Source: Rhodobacter ferrooxidans
GTDB lineage: Bacteria; Pseudomonadota; Alphaproteobacteria; Rhodobacterales; Rhodobacteraceae
DNA: 64,000 nucleotides
NCBI RefSeq assembly: GCF_000176015.1
Contig: NZ_ACYY01000014.1
Location: 1 to 64,000 of the forward strand
Direction of reading: 5' to 3'
The position numbers and the translations under genes are program-made. The notes under the pieces are model-generated. The model was given only the letters and a program-made list of their open reading frames with translations, ran no database searches and had not been told where the DNA came from. This document shows, piece by piece, positions 44,397 through 53,540 of this stretch (positions within the stretch are counted from its first letter, which is position 1; each line of letters opens with the position of its first letter).

Positions 44397-44534
44397 CGGC
44401 GATCCTTCAAAGGTCAGACTGTGGGCAAACGCTGAATTTCCGCCAAAAGGCAGGCAGTGCAAAGCGCACTCAATCCTGCGCAATCGCCGGGGATGCGCGT
44501 CTTTCCGCCGCCATAGCCGAGATTCCGGCGGCTG

Positions 44535-45569
44535 TCACGCGGGCAGCGCCTGCCACAGCCACGCGCCGTCGGCACCCATGCAACGCTGCACCACTCCGCT
44601 GCGCAAAAGGTGGTTCAGATGCGCCACCGCCTCGGCCAGCGCCAGCCCGTATTCGCCGTCCCTGATCGGGCGGCGGTAAAGTGCGGCAAAGCAGCCGGTG
44701 GCGGTGTGGGGGGTTTTGAGGTGGTCACGCAGCCGGTCAAGCGCGGTTTCGTGGTCCGAAATCATCTGGCGCAGCCGCCCCGGCAGGCCGGTGAACGGCA
44801 GCTTGTGGCCGGGCAGAACCAGATGATCTTCCCGCGCGTGGGTCTGAAAGCTGCGGCAGCTTTGCAGCCAGTCTTCCAGCGGGTCGGCATCGGGTTCCGA
44901 CGGGTAAACCCCGATATTGGCCGAGATGGTCGGCAAAAGCTGGTCGCCCGCCAGCACCAGATTGTCCTCCATGCTCCAGAACGTCGCGTGTTCGGCGGCG
45001 TGGCCGTCGCCCATCCGCACCTGCCAGCGCCGCCCGGCCATGGTGATCTGACAGCCTTCGGCAATGCGGGTAAAGCCCAGCGGCATCGGTGCCACCACGT
45101 CGCAGAAGTTGAACGGGCGTTCGGTGGCGCGACGGGCGTAAAGGTCGGCATCCATCCCGGCCCCGCGCCAGAACGCCAGGGTTTCCGGCACCGGCAGCGG
45201 CTGTTCGTCCAGCCGCAGCATCCGCGCGTAAAGCCAGGCGGTGCGGGTGGTCACCAGTTCGGCCCCCATCTCCTGAAACCAACCGGCCAGGCCAACATGA
45301 TCGGGGTGATGATGCGTCACCACCACCCGCTTCACCGGCCGACCCTGCAAAGGCCCCGCCAGAAGCGCCTGCCAGATCGCCCGGCCACGGCGGCTGTCCA
45401 GCCCGGTGTCGATCACCGTCCAGCCATCGCCATCGTCCAGCGCATAGACGTTGATATGGCCCAAGGGTGGCGGCAACGGCAGCCGCAGCCACAGCACGCC
45501 GCTTGCAATTTCAACGGCTTCGCCCTCGGCAGGGGGCGCGAACGGCATGTGCAGAGGCGCGTGGGTCAC
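44535..45569 (-). CDS. metallo-beta-lactamase-fold hydrolase
   Basis: 344 residues from GTG 45569, which overlaps the acyl-CoA dehydrogenase stop (GTGA) and has GAGGA upstream; ATG 45548 is an alternative. The zinc motif HxHxDH is 'VVVTHHHPDHVGLAGW'; further ligands lie in 'MGDGHAAEHATFW' and 'HLVLPGHKLPFTGL'. A C-terminal helical domain follows. Coupling with the dehydrogenase suggests a role in acyl-CoA or thioester turnover, but the substrate is unknown. Confidence 0.85.
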   Translation of the reverse strand: MTHAPLHMPFAPPAEGEAVEIASGVLWLRLPLPPPLGHINVYALDDGDGWTVIDTGLDSRRGRAIWQALLAGPLQGRPVKRVVVTHHHPDHVGLAGWFQEMGAELVTTRTAWLYARMLRLDEQPLPVPETLAFWRGAGMDADLYARRATERPFNFCDVVAPMPLGFTRIAEGCQITMAGRRWQVRMGDGHAAEHATFWSMEDNLVLAGDQLLPTISANIGVYPSEPDADPLEDWLQSCRSFQTHAREDHLVLPGHKLPFTGLPGRLRQMISDHETALDRLRDHLKTPHTATGCFAALYRRPIRDGEYGLALAEAVAHLNHLLRSGVVQRCMGADGAWLWQALPA

Positions 45570-47269
45570 GCCCGCAGATCCTCGGGCGTCACGGCGTAAA
45601 GCTCGTCCACCGAACAGCGCACCTCGGCCAGCAGCGCCGCATGTTCCGGCAACAGCCGCTTGATCGCCACCCGTGCCAGCGCCACCCGCCCGGCATCGGC
45701 CAGCGCCGCCCGCAACTGGAAATGCGCCCCCAGCACCAGGGCAAAGGCCCGCAGATAAGGCACCGCCCCGGCAAAGCGCTGGTTCATCTCTTGCACCAGC
45801 AACCATTCCGTGGTCTCGCGCAGCGTCTCGGCGGCGTTCCACACCGCGGTGGCCATGTTCGGGAAAGCCCCCCGCGCGGCTTCGGCCTGGGCCTCGACCT
45901 CCTCCAGCAGCCGGAACGCCGCCTCGCCGCCATCAGCCAGCTTGCGGCCCACCAGATCCATCGCCTGAATACCGTTGGTGCCCTCGTAGATCGCCGTCAC
46001 CCGCACGTCGCGCAGATATTGCGCCGCACCGGTTTCCTCGATGAAGCCCATGCCGCCATGCACCTGCACGCCCAGGCTGGCCACATTGACGCCGGTATCG
46101 GTGCCGCAGGCCTTGGCGATCGGTGTCAGCAGGGCGGCGCGGGCCTGCCAGTCGGCGCTGCCGGTGGCGCGGGCCATGTCGGTGGCCACGGCGCAAGACA
46201 GCGCGATGGCGCGGGCGGCGAAAATCTCGGCCCGCATCTGCACCAGCATGCGGCGCACATCGGCATGGTCGATGATCGCCCCGGCACCGGGCACCGGAGT
46301 CTTGCCCTGCTTGCGGTCCATCGCGTAATCGAGTGCCAGTTGATAGGCCCCCTCGGCCGCCGCAATCCCCTGCACGCCGACGCCGAGGCGGGCGTTGTTC
46401 ATCATGGTGAACATCGCCGCCATGCCCTTGTGCGGCGCGCCGATCAGCCAGCCCTTCGCGGCATCGTATTGCATCACCGCCGTCGGGCTGCCGTGCAGGC
46501 CCATCTTGTGCTCCAGACTGACCACCGACAGGCTGTTGCGCGCGCCGGGGTTGCCGGCAGCATCGGGGATGAATTTCGGCACCAGAAACAGGCTGATACC
46601 CCGCGTGCCGGGGGCGGCATCGGGCAACCGGGCCAGCACCAGATGGCAGATATTGGCGGCAAAATCGGCATCGGCCCAAGAGATGAAGATCTTCTGCCCG
46701 GTCACCGCATAAGTGCCATCGGCGTTCGGCTCGGCCTTGGCGCGCAAGGCACCGACATCGCTGCCCGCCTGCGATTCCGTCAGGTTCATCGTGCCGCACC
46801 AGTCGCCGGAAATCAGCTTCGGCAGGTAAAGCGCCTTGATCTCGGGGCTGGCGTGATGCTCCAGCGCCTCGATCTGGCCTTGGGTCAGCAAGGGGTTCAG
46901 ATGCAGCGCCAGGCAGGCCGAGCCCATCATCTCGTTCACCGCCGAGGTCAGCGCCATTGGCAGACCCATGCCGCCAAACTCCGGGCTGGCGGCAATGCCG
47001 ACCCAGCCACCCGCCGCAATGCCACGATAGCCTTCGGCAAAGCCGGGCGAGGCGATGACGCGGCCAGCCTCCAGCCGCGCCGGATGGGTGTCGCCCGCGC
47101 GCTGCAACGGCGCCAGCTCGGTTTCCGACAGCCGCGCGGCCTCGGTCAGGATGGCATCGACGGTTTCCGGCGTGGCCTCGGCAAAGCGGTCGGTGGCGGC
47201 CACCTGCGGAAGCCCGACCACATGGTCGAACAGAAAGCGGAACTCGCGAACCGGGGCGCGGTAGGGCAT
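45566..47269 (-). CDS. acyl-CoA dehydrogenase (DmdC-like, extended C-terminus)
   Basis: 567 residues from ATG 47269 with GAGGAGGA upstream. Order: N-terminal helical domain, beta-domain 'MNLTESQAGSDVGALRAKA', 'GQKIFISWADADF', then C-terminal helices with 'VQVHGGMGFIEETGAAQYLRDVRVTAIYEGTNGIQAMDL' (given in parts: VHGGMGFIEE, YEGTNGIQ) bearing the catalytic Glu region, and an extra C-terminal domain. It oxidises an acyl-CoA using FAD and passes electrons to ETF. Relatives include 3-methylmercaptopropionyl-CoA dehydrogenases; without neighbours such as dmdB/D the substrate is open. Confidence 0.88.
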   Translation of the reverse strand: MPYRAPVREFRFLFDHVVGLPQVAATDRFAEATPETVDAILTEAARLSETELAPLQRAGDTHPARLEAGRVIASPGFAEGYRGIAAGGWVGIAASPEFGGMGLPMALTSAVNEMMGSACLALHLNPLLTQGQIEALEHHASPEIKALYLPKLISGDWCGTMNLTESQAGSDVGALRAKAEPNADGTYAVTGQKIFISWADADFAANICHLVLARLPDAAPGTRGISLFLVPKFIPDAAGNPGARNSLSVVSLEHKMGLHGSPTAVMQYDAAKGWLIGAPHKGMAAMFTMMNNARLGVGVQGIAAAEGAYQLALDYAMDRKQGKTPVPGAGAIIDHADVRRMLVQMRAEIFAARAIALSCAVATDMARATGSADWQARAALLTPIAKACGTDTGVNVASLGVQVHGGMGFIEETGAAQYLRDVRVTAIYEGTNGIQAMDLVGRKLADGGEAAFRLLEEVEAQAEAARGAFPNMATAVWNAAETLRETTEWLLVQEMNQRFAGAVPYLRAFALVLGAHFQLRAALADAGRVALARVAIKRLLPEHAALLAEVRCSVDELYAVTPEDLRA

Positions 47270-47378
47270 CAATCCTCCTCGGCGCGCTTGGCAAAGCCTG
47301 GGCGCGCGGCTATGTGGGCGGTGTTGCCGCAAGGGTAACGCAAGGGCATGCCCCTTCAAGGCCAACGCTGCGTCACCG

Positions 47379-48335
47379 ATGATGAACACCGAAGCGCTTT
47401 TTGCCACGCCTGCGGGCATTGCCCGCGCCGCCGCCATCCTGCGCGGTGGTGGGCTGGTGGCGATGCCAACCGAAACGGTCTATGGGCTGGCGGGCGATGC
47501 CCGGCTGGATGCCACGGTGGCGCGGATCTTCGCGGCCAAGGGGCGGCCCGGCTTCAACCCGTTGATCGTGCATCTGGAAAACCTGGCGCAGGCGCGGGAG
47601 TTGGCAGTGTTTGACGCAAGGGCCGAGGCGCTGGCACAGGCGTTCTGGCCCGGGCCGCTGACGCTGGTGCTGCCGCGGCGGGCCGATGCCGGGCTGTCGC
47701 CGCTGGTCAGCGCCGGATTGGCGTCGGTGGCGCTCCGGTTGCCCGCGCATCCGGTGGCACGGGCGTTGCTGGCGGCCTTCGGCGGGCCTTTGGCCGCCCC
47801 TTCGGCCAACCCTTCGGGCCGGGTCAGCCCGACCACGTCGGCGCATGTGCGCGACGGCCTCGGCGGCAGGATCGACGCCATCCTCGACGGCGGCGCCTGT
47901 GAAGTGGGCGTCGAATCCTCGATCGTCGGCCTGACCGGCCCCGCCACCCTGCTGCGCCCCGGCGGCATCCCGCTGGAGGCACTGGAGGCGGCGCTGGGCA
48001 GTCGTCTGGTGACCGCGGCTGACCCTGCCAAGATCACCGCCCCCGGCCAGCTAGCCTCGCATTACGCCCCTTCGGCAGCGGTGCGGCTGAATGTGACAAG
48101 CCCGCTGCCGGACGAGGTCTGGGTCGGCTTCGGCCCTGCTTGCCCCGGCGCCGCCCTGACCCTTTCGCCCAACGGCGATCTGGTGGAAGCCGCCGCCGCC
48201 CTGTTCCACATCCTGCGCCGCGCCGATGCACTGGCCGGGCCGAATGGTGCCATCGCCTTTGCCCCGGTGCCGGAAACCGGCCTTGGCCGCGCCATCAACG
48301 ACCGCCTGCGCCGCGCAGCCGCCCCGCGCACCTGA
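47379..48335 (+). CDS. L-threonylcarbamoyladenylate synthase (Sua5/YciO/YrdC family)
   Basis: 318 residues; a second ATG follows directly at 47382. The YrdC core shows 'GGGLVAMPTETVYGLAGDA', 'IFAAKGRPGFNPLIVHL', 'FWPGPLTLVLPRR', 'PLAAPSANPSGRVSPTTSAHV' and 'SSIVGL'. A linker with 'APGQLASHYAP' leads to the C-terminal Sua5 domain, so this is the long Sua5 form. It makes threonylcarbamoyl-AMP for t6A37 of tRNA. Confidence 0.92.
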   Translation: MMNTEALFATPAGIARAAAILRGGGLVAMPTETVYGLAGDARLDATVARIFAAKGRPGFNPLIVHLENLAQARELAVFDARAEALAQAFWPGPLTLVLPRRADAGLSPLVSAGLASVALRLPAHPVARALLAAFGGPLAAPSANPSGRVSPTTSAHVRDGLGGRIDAILDGGACEVGVESSIVGLTGPATLLRPGGIPLEALEAALGSRLVTAADPAKITAPGQLASHYAPSAAVRLNVTSPLPDEVWVGFGPACPGAALTLSPNGDLVEAAAALFHILRRADALAGPNGAIAFAPVPETGLGRAINDRLRRAAAPRT

Positions 48336-48431
48336 TCTTTCGGCTTTCATCTGTTCTCAAATATCCCCGCCGGAGGCTTCCGCTGTCGGCACCGACGCTC
48401 CGCGGGGGATATCTGGGCTCGGATGAAAGCC
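48336..48431. repeat. gene-end palindromic element, copy 4 (fills the whole stop-to-stop gap)
   Basis: 96 nt exactly between the Sua5-type stop and the stop of the convergent GST gene. Left half GGCTTTCATCTG ... CAAATATCCCCGCCGGAG, right half CTCCGCGGGGGATATCTGG ... GGATGAAAGCC, centre TGTCGGCACCGACG. It is the same unit as at 41444-41533 in the opposite orientation. Confidence 0.9.
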
Positions 48432-49127
48432 TCAGGTCCGGGCCGGGATCAGCAGGCCGCGCTGGACAGCGGGGCGGGCGAGGAAACGGTCCAGATAGGC
48501 CGGCACCGCGTGCAGATCGGCCCAACCGGCGATATCGGCGGCCTTGTAGTAGTCGCGCAGGACGCGCAGCCAGGGGCCGATGGCAATATCTGCGATGGAA
48601 TAGTCACCGGCGATCCAGTCACGCCCGGTCAAGGCACCCTCCAGCACTTTCAGCAGCCGGGCGGCCTCGGCGCGATAGCGTTCCTTGGGGCGCGGGTCTT
48701 CGATTTCCTTGCCGGCGAAGTGGTGGAAATAGCCCAGTTGCCCGAACATCGGGCCGATGCCGCCCATCTGGAACATCAGCCATTGCAGCACTTGATAACG
48801 GTTGGACGCGGGCAGCAACTTTCCCGACTTCTCGGCCAGATAGATCAGGATCGCCCCGGATTCGAACAGCGCCAGTGGCACGTCCCCCGGCCCCTGCGGG
48901 TCGATGATGGCGGGGATCTTGTTGTTGGGGTTCAGCGACAGGAACTCCGGCGTCATCTGGTCGTTGCTGGCGAAATCCACCAGATGCGCGTCATAGGCCA
49001 GACCCATCTCCTCCAGCGCGATCGACACTTTCACGCCGTTCGGGGTGGTCAGCGAATAAAGCTGGATCGCTTGCGGGTGGCGCGGCGGCCAGCGGCGGGT
49101 GATCGGAAAATCGGCAAGCGTGGTCAT
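48432..49127 (-). CDS. glutathione S-transferase (YfcG/YghU-like)
   Basis: 231 residues from ATG 49127 ([20 protein letters not shown]). Thioredoxin-like N-domain with '[23 protein letters not shown]', '[19 protein letters not shown]' and '[20 protein letters not shown]'; helical C-domain with '[21 protein letters not shown]' and '[13 protein letters not shown]'. The NGVK-type motif and the central 'YFHHFAG' match disulfide-bond oxidoreductase GSTs. Confidence 0.9.
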   Translation of the reverse strand: MTTLADFPITRRWPPRHPQAIQLYSLTTPNGVKVSIALEEMGLAYDAHLVDFASNDQMTPEFLSLNPNNKIPAIIDPQGPGDVPLALFESGAILIYLAEKSGKLLPASNRYQVLQWLMFQMGGIGPMFGQLGYFHHFAGKEIEDPRPKERYRAEAARLLKVLEGALTGRDWIAGDYSIADIAIGPWLRVLRDYYKAADIAGWADLHAVPAYLDRFLARPAVQRGLLIPART

Positions 49128-49275
49128 TGTGGGTCCTTTCATGCTGTCAGGGAAGCCAGGCGCTAAATTCCCATCCAAAAAGATGCTAACATGTGCAATG
49201 ATCTCGCCGTGCCTGTGCACGGAATACAGGAAGTGGCCAGCCCCGGGGGCGGCCAGCCATCAAGGGATACGAAAA

Positions 49276-49710
49276 ATGCTCAACGAGTTCAAATCTTTCA
49301 TCGCCAAGGGCAATGTCATGGACATGGCTGTCGGCATCATCATCGGCGCGGCCTTCACCGCGATCGTGACATCACTTGTGGGTGATCTGATCAACCCGAT
49401 CATCGGCCTGATCATCGGCGGGATTGATTTCTCCAACATGTATGTGGTGCTGAAGGGCACGGTGGCCGATGGCACCGGCCTGCAGGCGGCGCGCGACGGC
49501 GGGGCGGCGGTGTTCGCCTATGGCTCGTTCGTGATGGCGGTGATCAACTTCCTGATCATCGCATTCGTGGTGTTCATCCTGGTGAAAATGGTCAACCGGG
49601 TGAAAGACGCGGCGATTGCCAAGGAAAAGGCCGCAGTGGCCGCACCGGCCGGCCCGACGCAGGAACAACTGCTGGCCGACATCCGCGACCTGCTGAAGGC
49701 CCGCACCTGA
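49276..49710 (+). CDS. mscL: large-conductance mechanosensitive channel
   Basis: 144 residues. It begins [20 protein letters not shown], with pore helix '[29 protein letters not shown]', TM2 '[21 protein letters not shown]' and the C-terminal bundle '[14 protein letters not shown]'. It opens under membrane tension to release osmolytes. AAGGGA lies 9 nt upstream. Confidence 0.97.
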   Translation: MLNEFKSFIAKGNVMDMAVGIIIGAAFTAIVTSLVGDLINPIIGLIIGGIDFSNMYVVLKGTVADGTGLQAARDGGAAVFAYGSFVMAVINFLIIAFVVFILVKMVNRVKDAAIAKEKAAVAAPAGPTQEQLLADIRDLLKART

Positions 49711-49730
49711 AGCTTTTCAAGGAAAAGCGG

Positions 49731-49766
49731 AAATGGCCCTCCGATCCGGGGGGCCATTTTCTTTTG
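49731..49766 (+). terminator. intrinsic terminator after mscL
   Basis: Stem AAATGGCCC / GGGCCATTT (49731-49739 with 49751-49759), followed by TCTTTT. The A-run on the other side lets it serve ald on the minus strand too. Confidence 0.8.
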
Positions 49767-49768
49767 CG

Positions 49769-50887
49769 TCACATGTTCAGCGCAGCAGCCGCGTCGATCA
49801 CAGGCAGGCCAAGGGCAGCGCCCACGGCGGCATAGGTCAGGTGACCGGCATGGGTGTTCAGCCCCGCCAGCAGGTGCTTGTCCTCGGCGCAGGCCAGCCG
49901 CCAGCCCTTGTCGGCCAAGGCCAGCATGAACGGCATGGTGGCATTGCCCAAAGCGAGCGTCGAGGTGCGGGCCACGGCGCCCGGCATGTTGGCGACGCAA
50001 TAGTGCAGGATGCCATCAACCTCGTAGATCGGGTCCTGATGCGTGGTGGCGTGGCTGGTCTCGAAACAGCCGCCCTGGTCGATGGCCACGTCCACCAGCG
50101 CCGCACCGGGCTTCAACTCCTTCAACTGCGCCCGGCTGATCAGCTTGGGCGCCGCGGCCCCCGGCACCAGCACGGCACCGATGATCAGATCGGCATGGCG
50201 GGCCAGCTCCATCGTGGCACCGGCGCTGGCAAAGCCGTTCTTGAAGCTGCCGCCGAACACGTCATCCAGATAGCGCAGCCGCGGGATGGAGCGGTCCAGC
50301 ACTGTCACATCCGCCCCCATGCCCGCCGCAACCTTGGCCGCATGAGTGCCGACAACGCCGCCACCCAGCACCAGCACCTTGGCCGGAGCAACCCCCGGCA
50401 CGCCGCCCAGCAGCACGCCGCGGCCACCATTGGCCTTCTGCAAGGTCCAGGCGCCAACCTGCGGTGCCAGCCGTCCGGCGACCTCGGACATCGGTGCCAG
50501 CAGTGGCAGGCCGCCCCGGTCGTCGGTCACGGTTTCATAGGCAATCGCGGTGACGCCGCTTTTCAAAAGGTCGGCGGTCTGCTCCGGGTCGGGGGCCAGG
50601 TGCAGGTAGGTGAACAGCAGTTGCCCCTTGCGCAGCCGGGCGCGTTCGATCGCTTGCGGCTCCTTGACCTTGACGATCATCTCGGCCTTGGCGAACACCT
50701 CTTCGGCGGTGGCGATGATCTTGGCACCGGCAGCGATGTAATCGGCATCGGCAAAGCCCGAACCGACGCCCGCATTGGTTTCGATCAGCACGTCATGGCC
50801 ATGCGCCACGGCCTCGCGGGCGGCGTTCGGCGTGATGCCGACGCGGAATTCCTGCGGCTTGATTTCCTTTGGGCAACCGATTTTCAT
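49769..50887 (-). CDS. ald: alanine dehydrogenase
   Basis: 372 residues. Landmarks: [20 protein letters not shown], '[11 protein letters not shown]' with substrate-binding Lys, '[10 protein letters not shown]' with His, NAD motif '[19 protein letters not shown]', and '[20 protein letters not shown]'. It reversibly deaminates L-alanine to pyruvate with NAD. Divergent from an Lrp-type regulator that probably controls it. Confidence 0.96.
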   Translation of the reverse strand: MKIGCPKEIKPQEFRVGITPNAAREAVAHGHDVLIETNAGVGSGFADADYIAAGAKIIATAEEVFAKAEMIVKVKEPQAIERARLRKGQLLFTYLHLAPDPEQTADLLKSGVTAIAYETVTDDRGGLPLLAPMSEVAGRLAPQVGAWTLQKANGGRGVLLGGVPGVAPAKVLVLGGGVVGTHAAKVAAGMGADVTVLDRSIPRLRYLDDVFGGSFKNGFASAGATMELARHADLIIGAVLVPGAAAPKLISRAQLKELKPGAALVDVAIDQGGCFETSHATTHQDPIYEVDGILHYCVANMPGAVARTSTLALGNATMPFMLALADKGWRLACAEDKHLLAGLNTHAGHLTYAAVGAALGLPVIDAAAALNM

Positions 50888-50994
50888 GCATATCTCCCGT
50901 TGGCTGCGGCATTTTGCCTTATCCTTTCAGAGTGTCGCAGAACTGGTGCAATTGTTTTGAATAATGGCGTGCCAATGCTGGGATATGTGGTAGG

Positions 50995-51026
50995 TTCTTC
51001 GCAGTTTCGGATAAATCTTCGAAGAA
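50995..51026. promoter_or_regulatory. candidate Lrp/AldR operator between ald and its regulator
   Basis: TTCTTCG at 50995-51001 and CGAAGAA at 51020-51026 form an inverted repeat; the second half overlaps a perfect 10-bp palindrome TCTTCGAAGA (51016-51025). The position, 13 nt upstream of the regulator's ATG, suits autoregulation. Inferred from symmetry only. Confidence 0.45.
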
Positions 51027-51038
51027 GTCACCGTATCC

Positions 51039-51497
51039 ATGGACCTTGACGCGACAGACCGCCGTATCCTGAACGTGCTGCAAAAGCAGGGCCGCATCAC
51101 CAATGCCGAGCTTTCGGAGTTGGTGAACCTGTCGCCTTCCGCCTGTCACCGCCGGGTGCAGCGGCTGGAGGAGGAGGGGTTCATCGCGGCCTATGTCGCC
51201 CTGCTGGACGCCCGCCGCCTGGGTCGGCCGACCGTGGTTTTCGTGGAAATCACCCTGCAAGGCCAGGCCGACGAGGTGCTGGACGCCTTTGAACGCGAGG
51301 TGGCGCGGGTGCCGGATATTCTGGAATGTCACCTGATGGCGGGAACGGCGGATTACCTGTTGAAAGTGGTGGCGCAAGACACCGAAGATTTCGCCCGCAT
51401 CCACCGGCAGTATCTGACCCGGCTGCCCGGCGTGGCGCAGATGCATTCCAGCTTCGCGCTGCGGACAGTGTTCAAGACCACGGCGCTGGCAGTCTAG
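51039..51497 (+). CDS. Lrp/AsnC-family regulator, probable AldR
   Basis: 152 residues. Helix-turn-helix 'MDLDATDRRILNVLQKQGRI' and 'NAELSELVNLSPSACHRRVQRLEEEGFI', then the RAM ligand domain with 'VARVPDILECHLMAGTADYLLKVVA' and 'TRLPGVAQMHSSFALRTV'. Being divergent from ald, it most likely activates ald in response to alanine, as known for AldR homologues in alphaproteobacteria. Confidence 0.9.
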   Translation: MDLDATDRRILNVLQKQGRITNAELSELVNLSPSACHRRVQRLEEEGFIAAYVALLDARRLGRPTVVFVEITLQGQADEVLDAFEREVARVPDILECHLMAGTADYLLKVVAQDTEDFARIHRQYLTRLPGVAQMHSSFALRTVFKTTALAV

Positions 51498-51607
51498 GAC
51501 CCTGGCCAGGACATTGGGGCCGCAATCGCAGGTCATCGGCCCGATCTGCCAGTGCGCGCAGCCCGTCTGCCTGACCCTGGCCGCCGGTGCGCGCAGGTCA
51601 AGGCGAT

Positions 51608-52393
51608 CTATTGCGCCCGGGCGGCAAGCCATTCGCCCCACGCTGGCGCGGTTCCGGCAAAGACGTTGATATCGGTCTTGCCGACAATGCCGGGCACGGT
51701 GCCGGTGCCGGTGTATTGCCAGAAGGTCCAGTGCTGCCCGGCGTAGGTTTCCGACGGATGCGCCGCCACCGAGCGCAGCCAGAATTCATGGCCCCGCAGC
51801 CGCCACAGCTCGTTTTCCTGATAGAAATCCGGGGTTGTGTAGATCAGCGGCGCCTGACCGTAGTGGCGTTCAAGCGCCGTCATGAAGGCCTCGGCCTCGG
51901 CGCGCACTTCGGCGGCAGGCGGGCGGCGGGTGCAGGTGGGCGAGAACGGCGTCCATTCGATGTCCAGCACTGGCGGCAGGGCACCGGCGCTGCGCGGCAC
52001 GTTGCGGATGAACCAGCGGGCCTGCTCGACGCCCGGGCGGCAATGGTAGAAGAAGTGGTAGGCGCCGCGCGGCACCCCGGCCCGTGCCGCCGCTCGCCAG
52101 TTTTCCTTGAACATCGGGTCCAGCCCGTCGCCGCCCTCGGTGGCTTTCATGTAGGCAAAGTTCACCCCGGCAGCGCGGGCCGTGGGCCAATCCACCGCCC
52201 CCTGCCAGCGCGAGATGTCAATGCCGTGCACCGGGTGGCCGGATGGCCCGTTGCCCTGCCAGTCGGTCGGGTCAACGTCACCGAAATCGGCGGGCTGCAC
52301 CGAAACGGACGGCGCCGCCTGATCGCGCGGGGCGGGGCTGCCGCAGGCGGCAAGGCTGGCAAGCAGCAGGATCGGCAACAGCGCAGAACGCAT
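51608..52393 (-). CDS. GH25 lysozyme-like lipoprotein
   Basis: 261 residues from ATG 52393. Lipoprotein signal with Cys17 (LLLASLAACGSP). The GH25 fold shows Asp59 in 'GIDISRWQGAVDW', 'VNFAYMKATEGGDGLDPMF', 'YHFFYHCRPGVEQARWF', catalytic Asp144 and Glu146 in 'PPVLDIEWTPF', and 'HWTFWQYTGTGTV'. It probably cleaves the N-acetylmuramic acid bond of peptidoglycan from a lipid-anchored envelope position. Confidence 0.92.
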   Translation of the reverse strand: MRSALLPILLLASLAACGSPAPRDQAAPSVSVQPADFGDVDPTDWQGNGPSGHPVHGIDISRWQGAVDWPTARAAGVNFAYMKATEGGDGLDPMFKENWRAAARAGVPRGAYHFFYHCRPGVEQARWFIRNVPRSAGALPPVLDIEWTPFSPTCTRRPPAAEVRAEAEAFMTALERHYGQAPLIYTTPDFYQENELWRLRGHEFWLRSVAAHPSETYAGQHWTFWQYTGTGTVPGIVGKTDINVFAGTAPAWGEWLAARAQ

Positions 52394-52509
52394 CCGGGGC
52401 ACCTTTGGTTTGCGCCACGTTGCGCAATGCGCAAGCCGTTGTCACCCCCGAAACCACGCTTCAGGCAAAACCGCGCCCGGCAGGGGATCCGCCGGGCGCG
52501 TTCAACAGA

Positions 52510-53019
52510 TCAGCGTTGGAAGTCCGCGATCGTCACCTTGCCATCGCTGTTGCGGTCCATCCGGCCCAGCCAGGTCTCGGCCATGCCGACAAATTCTTCA
52601 CGGGTGACATTGCCGTCGCCATTGCCATCGACAAAGCCGCGCTGCATGCCTTTGTCGTCGGGGCCGAAACCCATGCTCATGCCACGACCGCGCCCGTGAC
52701 CCTGGCCCATGCCTTGCCCCATGCCACGGCCTTTCATGCGGCCCATGCCCATGCCCTGCTGCATGCCGTTGGCTTCCATGTCCATCGCGCGCATCTCGTC
52801 GAGTGCGACAAATTCCGTGGCGTCCAGCGTGCCGTCTTCATTGGCGTCGAAGGTGGTGAAGATGTCGCCGCGCCGCTCGGTGGCCTCGGCCAGAGTGACG
52901 ATGCCGTCACTGTCCAGATCCCAGTTCAGAATGAAGGTCTCGCCCGGAACGACGTCTTGCGCCATGGCCATGCCGCCGATCAGGCACAGGGCGGCGGTCA
53001 GGGATGCAGTGGTTTTCAT
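52510..53019 (-). CDS. periplasmic EF-hand protein with Met/Gly-rich insert
   Basis: 169 residues from ATG 53019 (AGAGGAAAG upstream). Signal peptide MKTTASLTAALCLIGGMAMA. Four EF-hand loops start at Asp34 (DLDSDGIVTLAE), Asp58 (DANEDGTLDATE), Asp131 (DGNGDGNVTREE) and Asp155 (DRNSDGKVTIAD). Between the two pairs, residues 86-118 are almost only Met, Gly, Arg and Gln, with eight Met and one His, resembling Met-rich copper-binding segments. Calcium binding is likely; metal binding by the insert is inference. Confidence 0.85.
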   Translation of the reverse strand: MKTTASLTAALCLIGGMAMAQDVVPGETFILNWDLDSDGIVTLAEATERRGDIFTTFDANEDGTLDATEFVALDEMRAMDMEANGMQQGMGMGRMKGRGMGQGMGQGHGRGRGMSMGFGPDDKGMQRGFVDGNGDGNVTREEFVGMAETWLGRMDRNSDGKVTIADFQR

Positions 53020-53114
53020 GATCTTTCCTCTCAAATTCCATTTCCAGCATGTATTTCTAACGCTGAAGGCCCGCAGTTTCCGTCGCGGGCCTCCAGATTT
53101 TCGCGAAAAAAATG

Positions 53115-53459
53115 TCAGGCGGCAGGGGCGGCGAATTCGTCCCAGGCGGCCAGCGCCTTGGCGCCATACATCAGCGCCGGGCCACCGCCCATCTGCACCG
53201 CCATCGCCGCCACGTCGGCCATTTCCGCCCGCGTCGCACCGGCCTTCATCAGCGCCTCGACATGCAGGCCGATACAAGGCTCGCAGCATTGCGATATGGC
53301 GATGCCCAGCGCCACGAACTCCAGCGCCTTCAGATCCAGCGCGCCACCCGCCTTCACCCCCGCCGAAATCGCGGCAAAGCCCTTGGCGGTTTCGGGGATG
53401 GTCTTGTTCAGCACCCGCAGATTGGCGCGGATATCGGCGTTCTTGGCTTTCCAGTCCAT
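53115..53459 (-). CDS. carboxymuconolactone decarboxylase / AhpD-like protein
   Basis: 114 residues from ATG 53459, preceded by CAGGAG. Helical AhpD fold with the redox motif Cys59-Glu-Pro-Cys62 and His66 in 'AISQCCEPCIGLHVEALMKAG', then 'ATRAEMADVAAMAVQMGGGPALMYGAKAL'. The CxxC-xxx-H pattern implies alkylhydroperoxidase-like disulfide chemistry rather than decarboxylation. It appears to have its own promoter. Confidence 0.9.
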   Translation of the reverse strand: MDWKAKNADIRANLRVLNKTIPETAKGFAAISAGVKAGGALDLKALEFVALGIAISQCCEPCIGLHVEALMKAGATRAEMADVAAMAVQMGGGPALMYGAKALAAWDEFAAPAA

Positions 53460-53512
53460 GATAAACTCCTGTTTGTCGGCCCGGTCTGCCACACGCAGCA
53501 GGCGCTGCAGCT

Positions 53513-53540
53513 TACATATATAGTTATTTGAATATGACAA
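53513..53540 (-). promoter_or_regulatory. candidate sigma-70-type promoter of the AhpD-like gene
   Basis: On the minus strand TTGTCA (53540-53535) is followed after 16 nt by TATGTA (53518-53513), with an overlapping TATATG. The spot is clearly AT-rich in a GC-rich region. The -35 lies within the end of the DUF938 gene. Confidence 0.5.
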
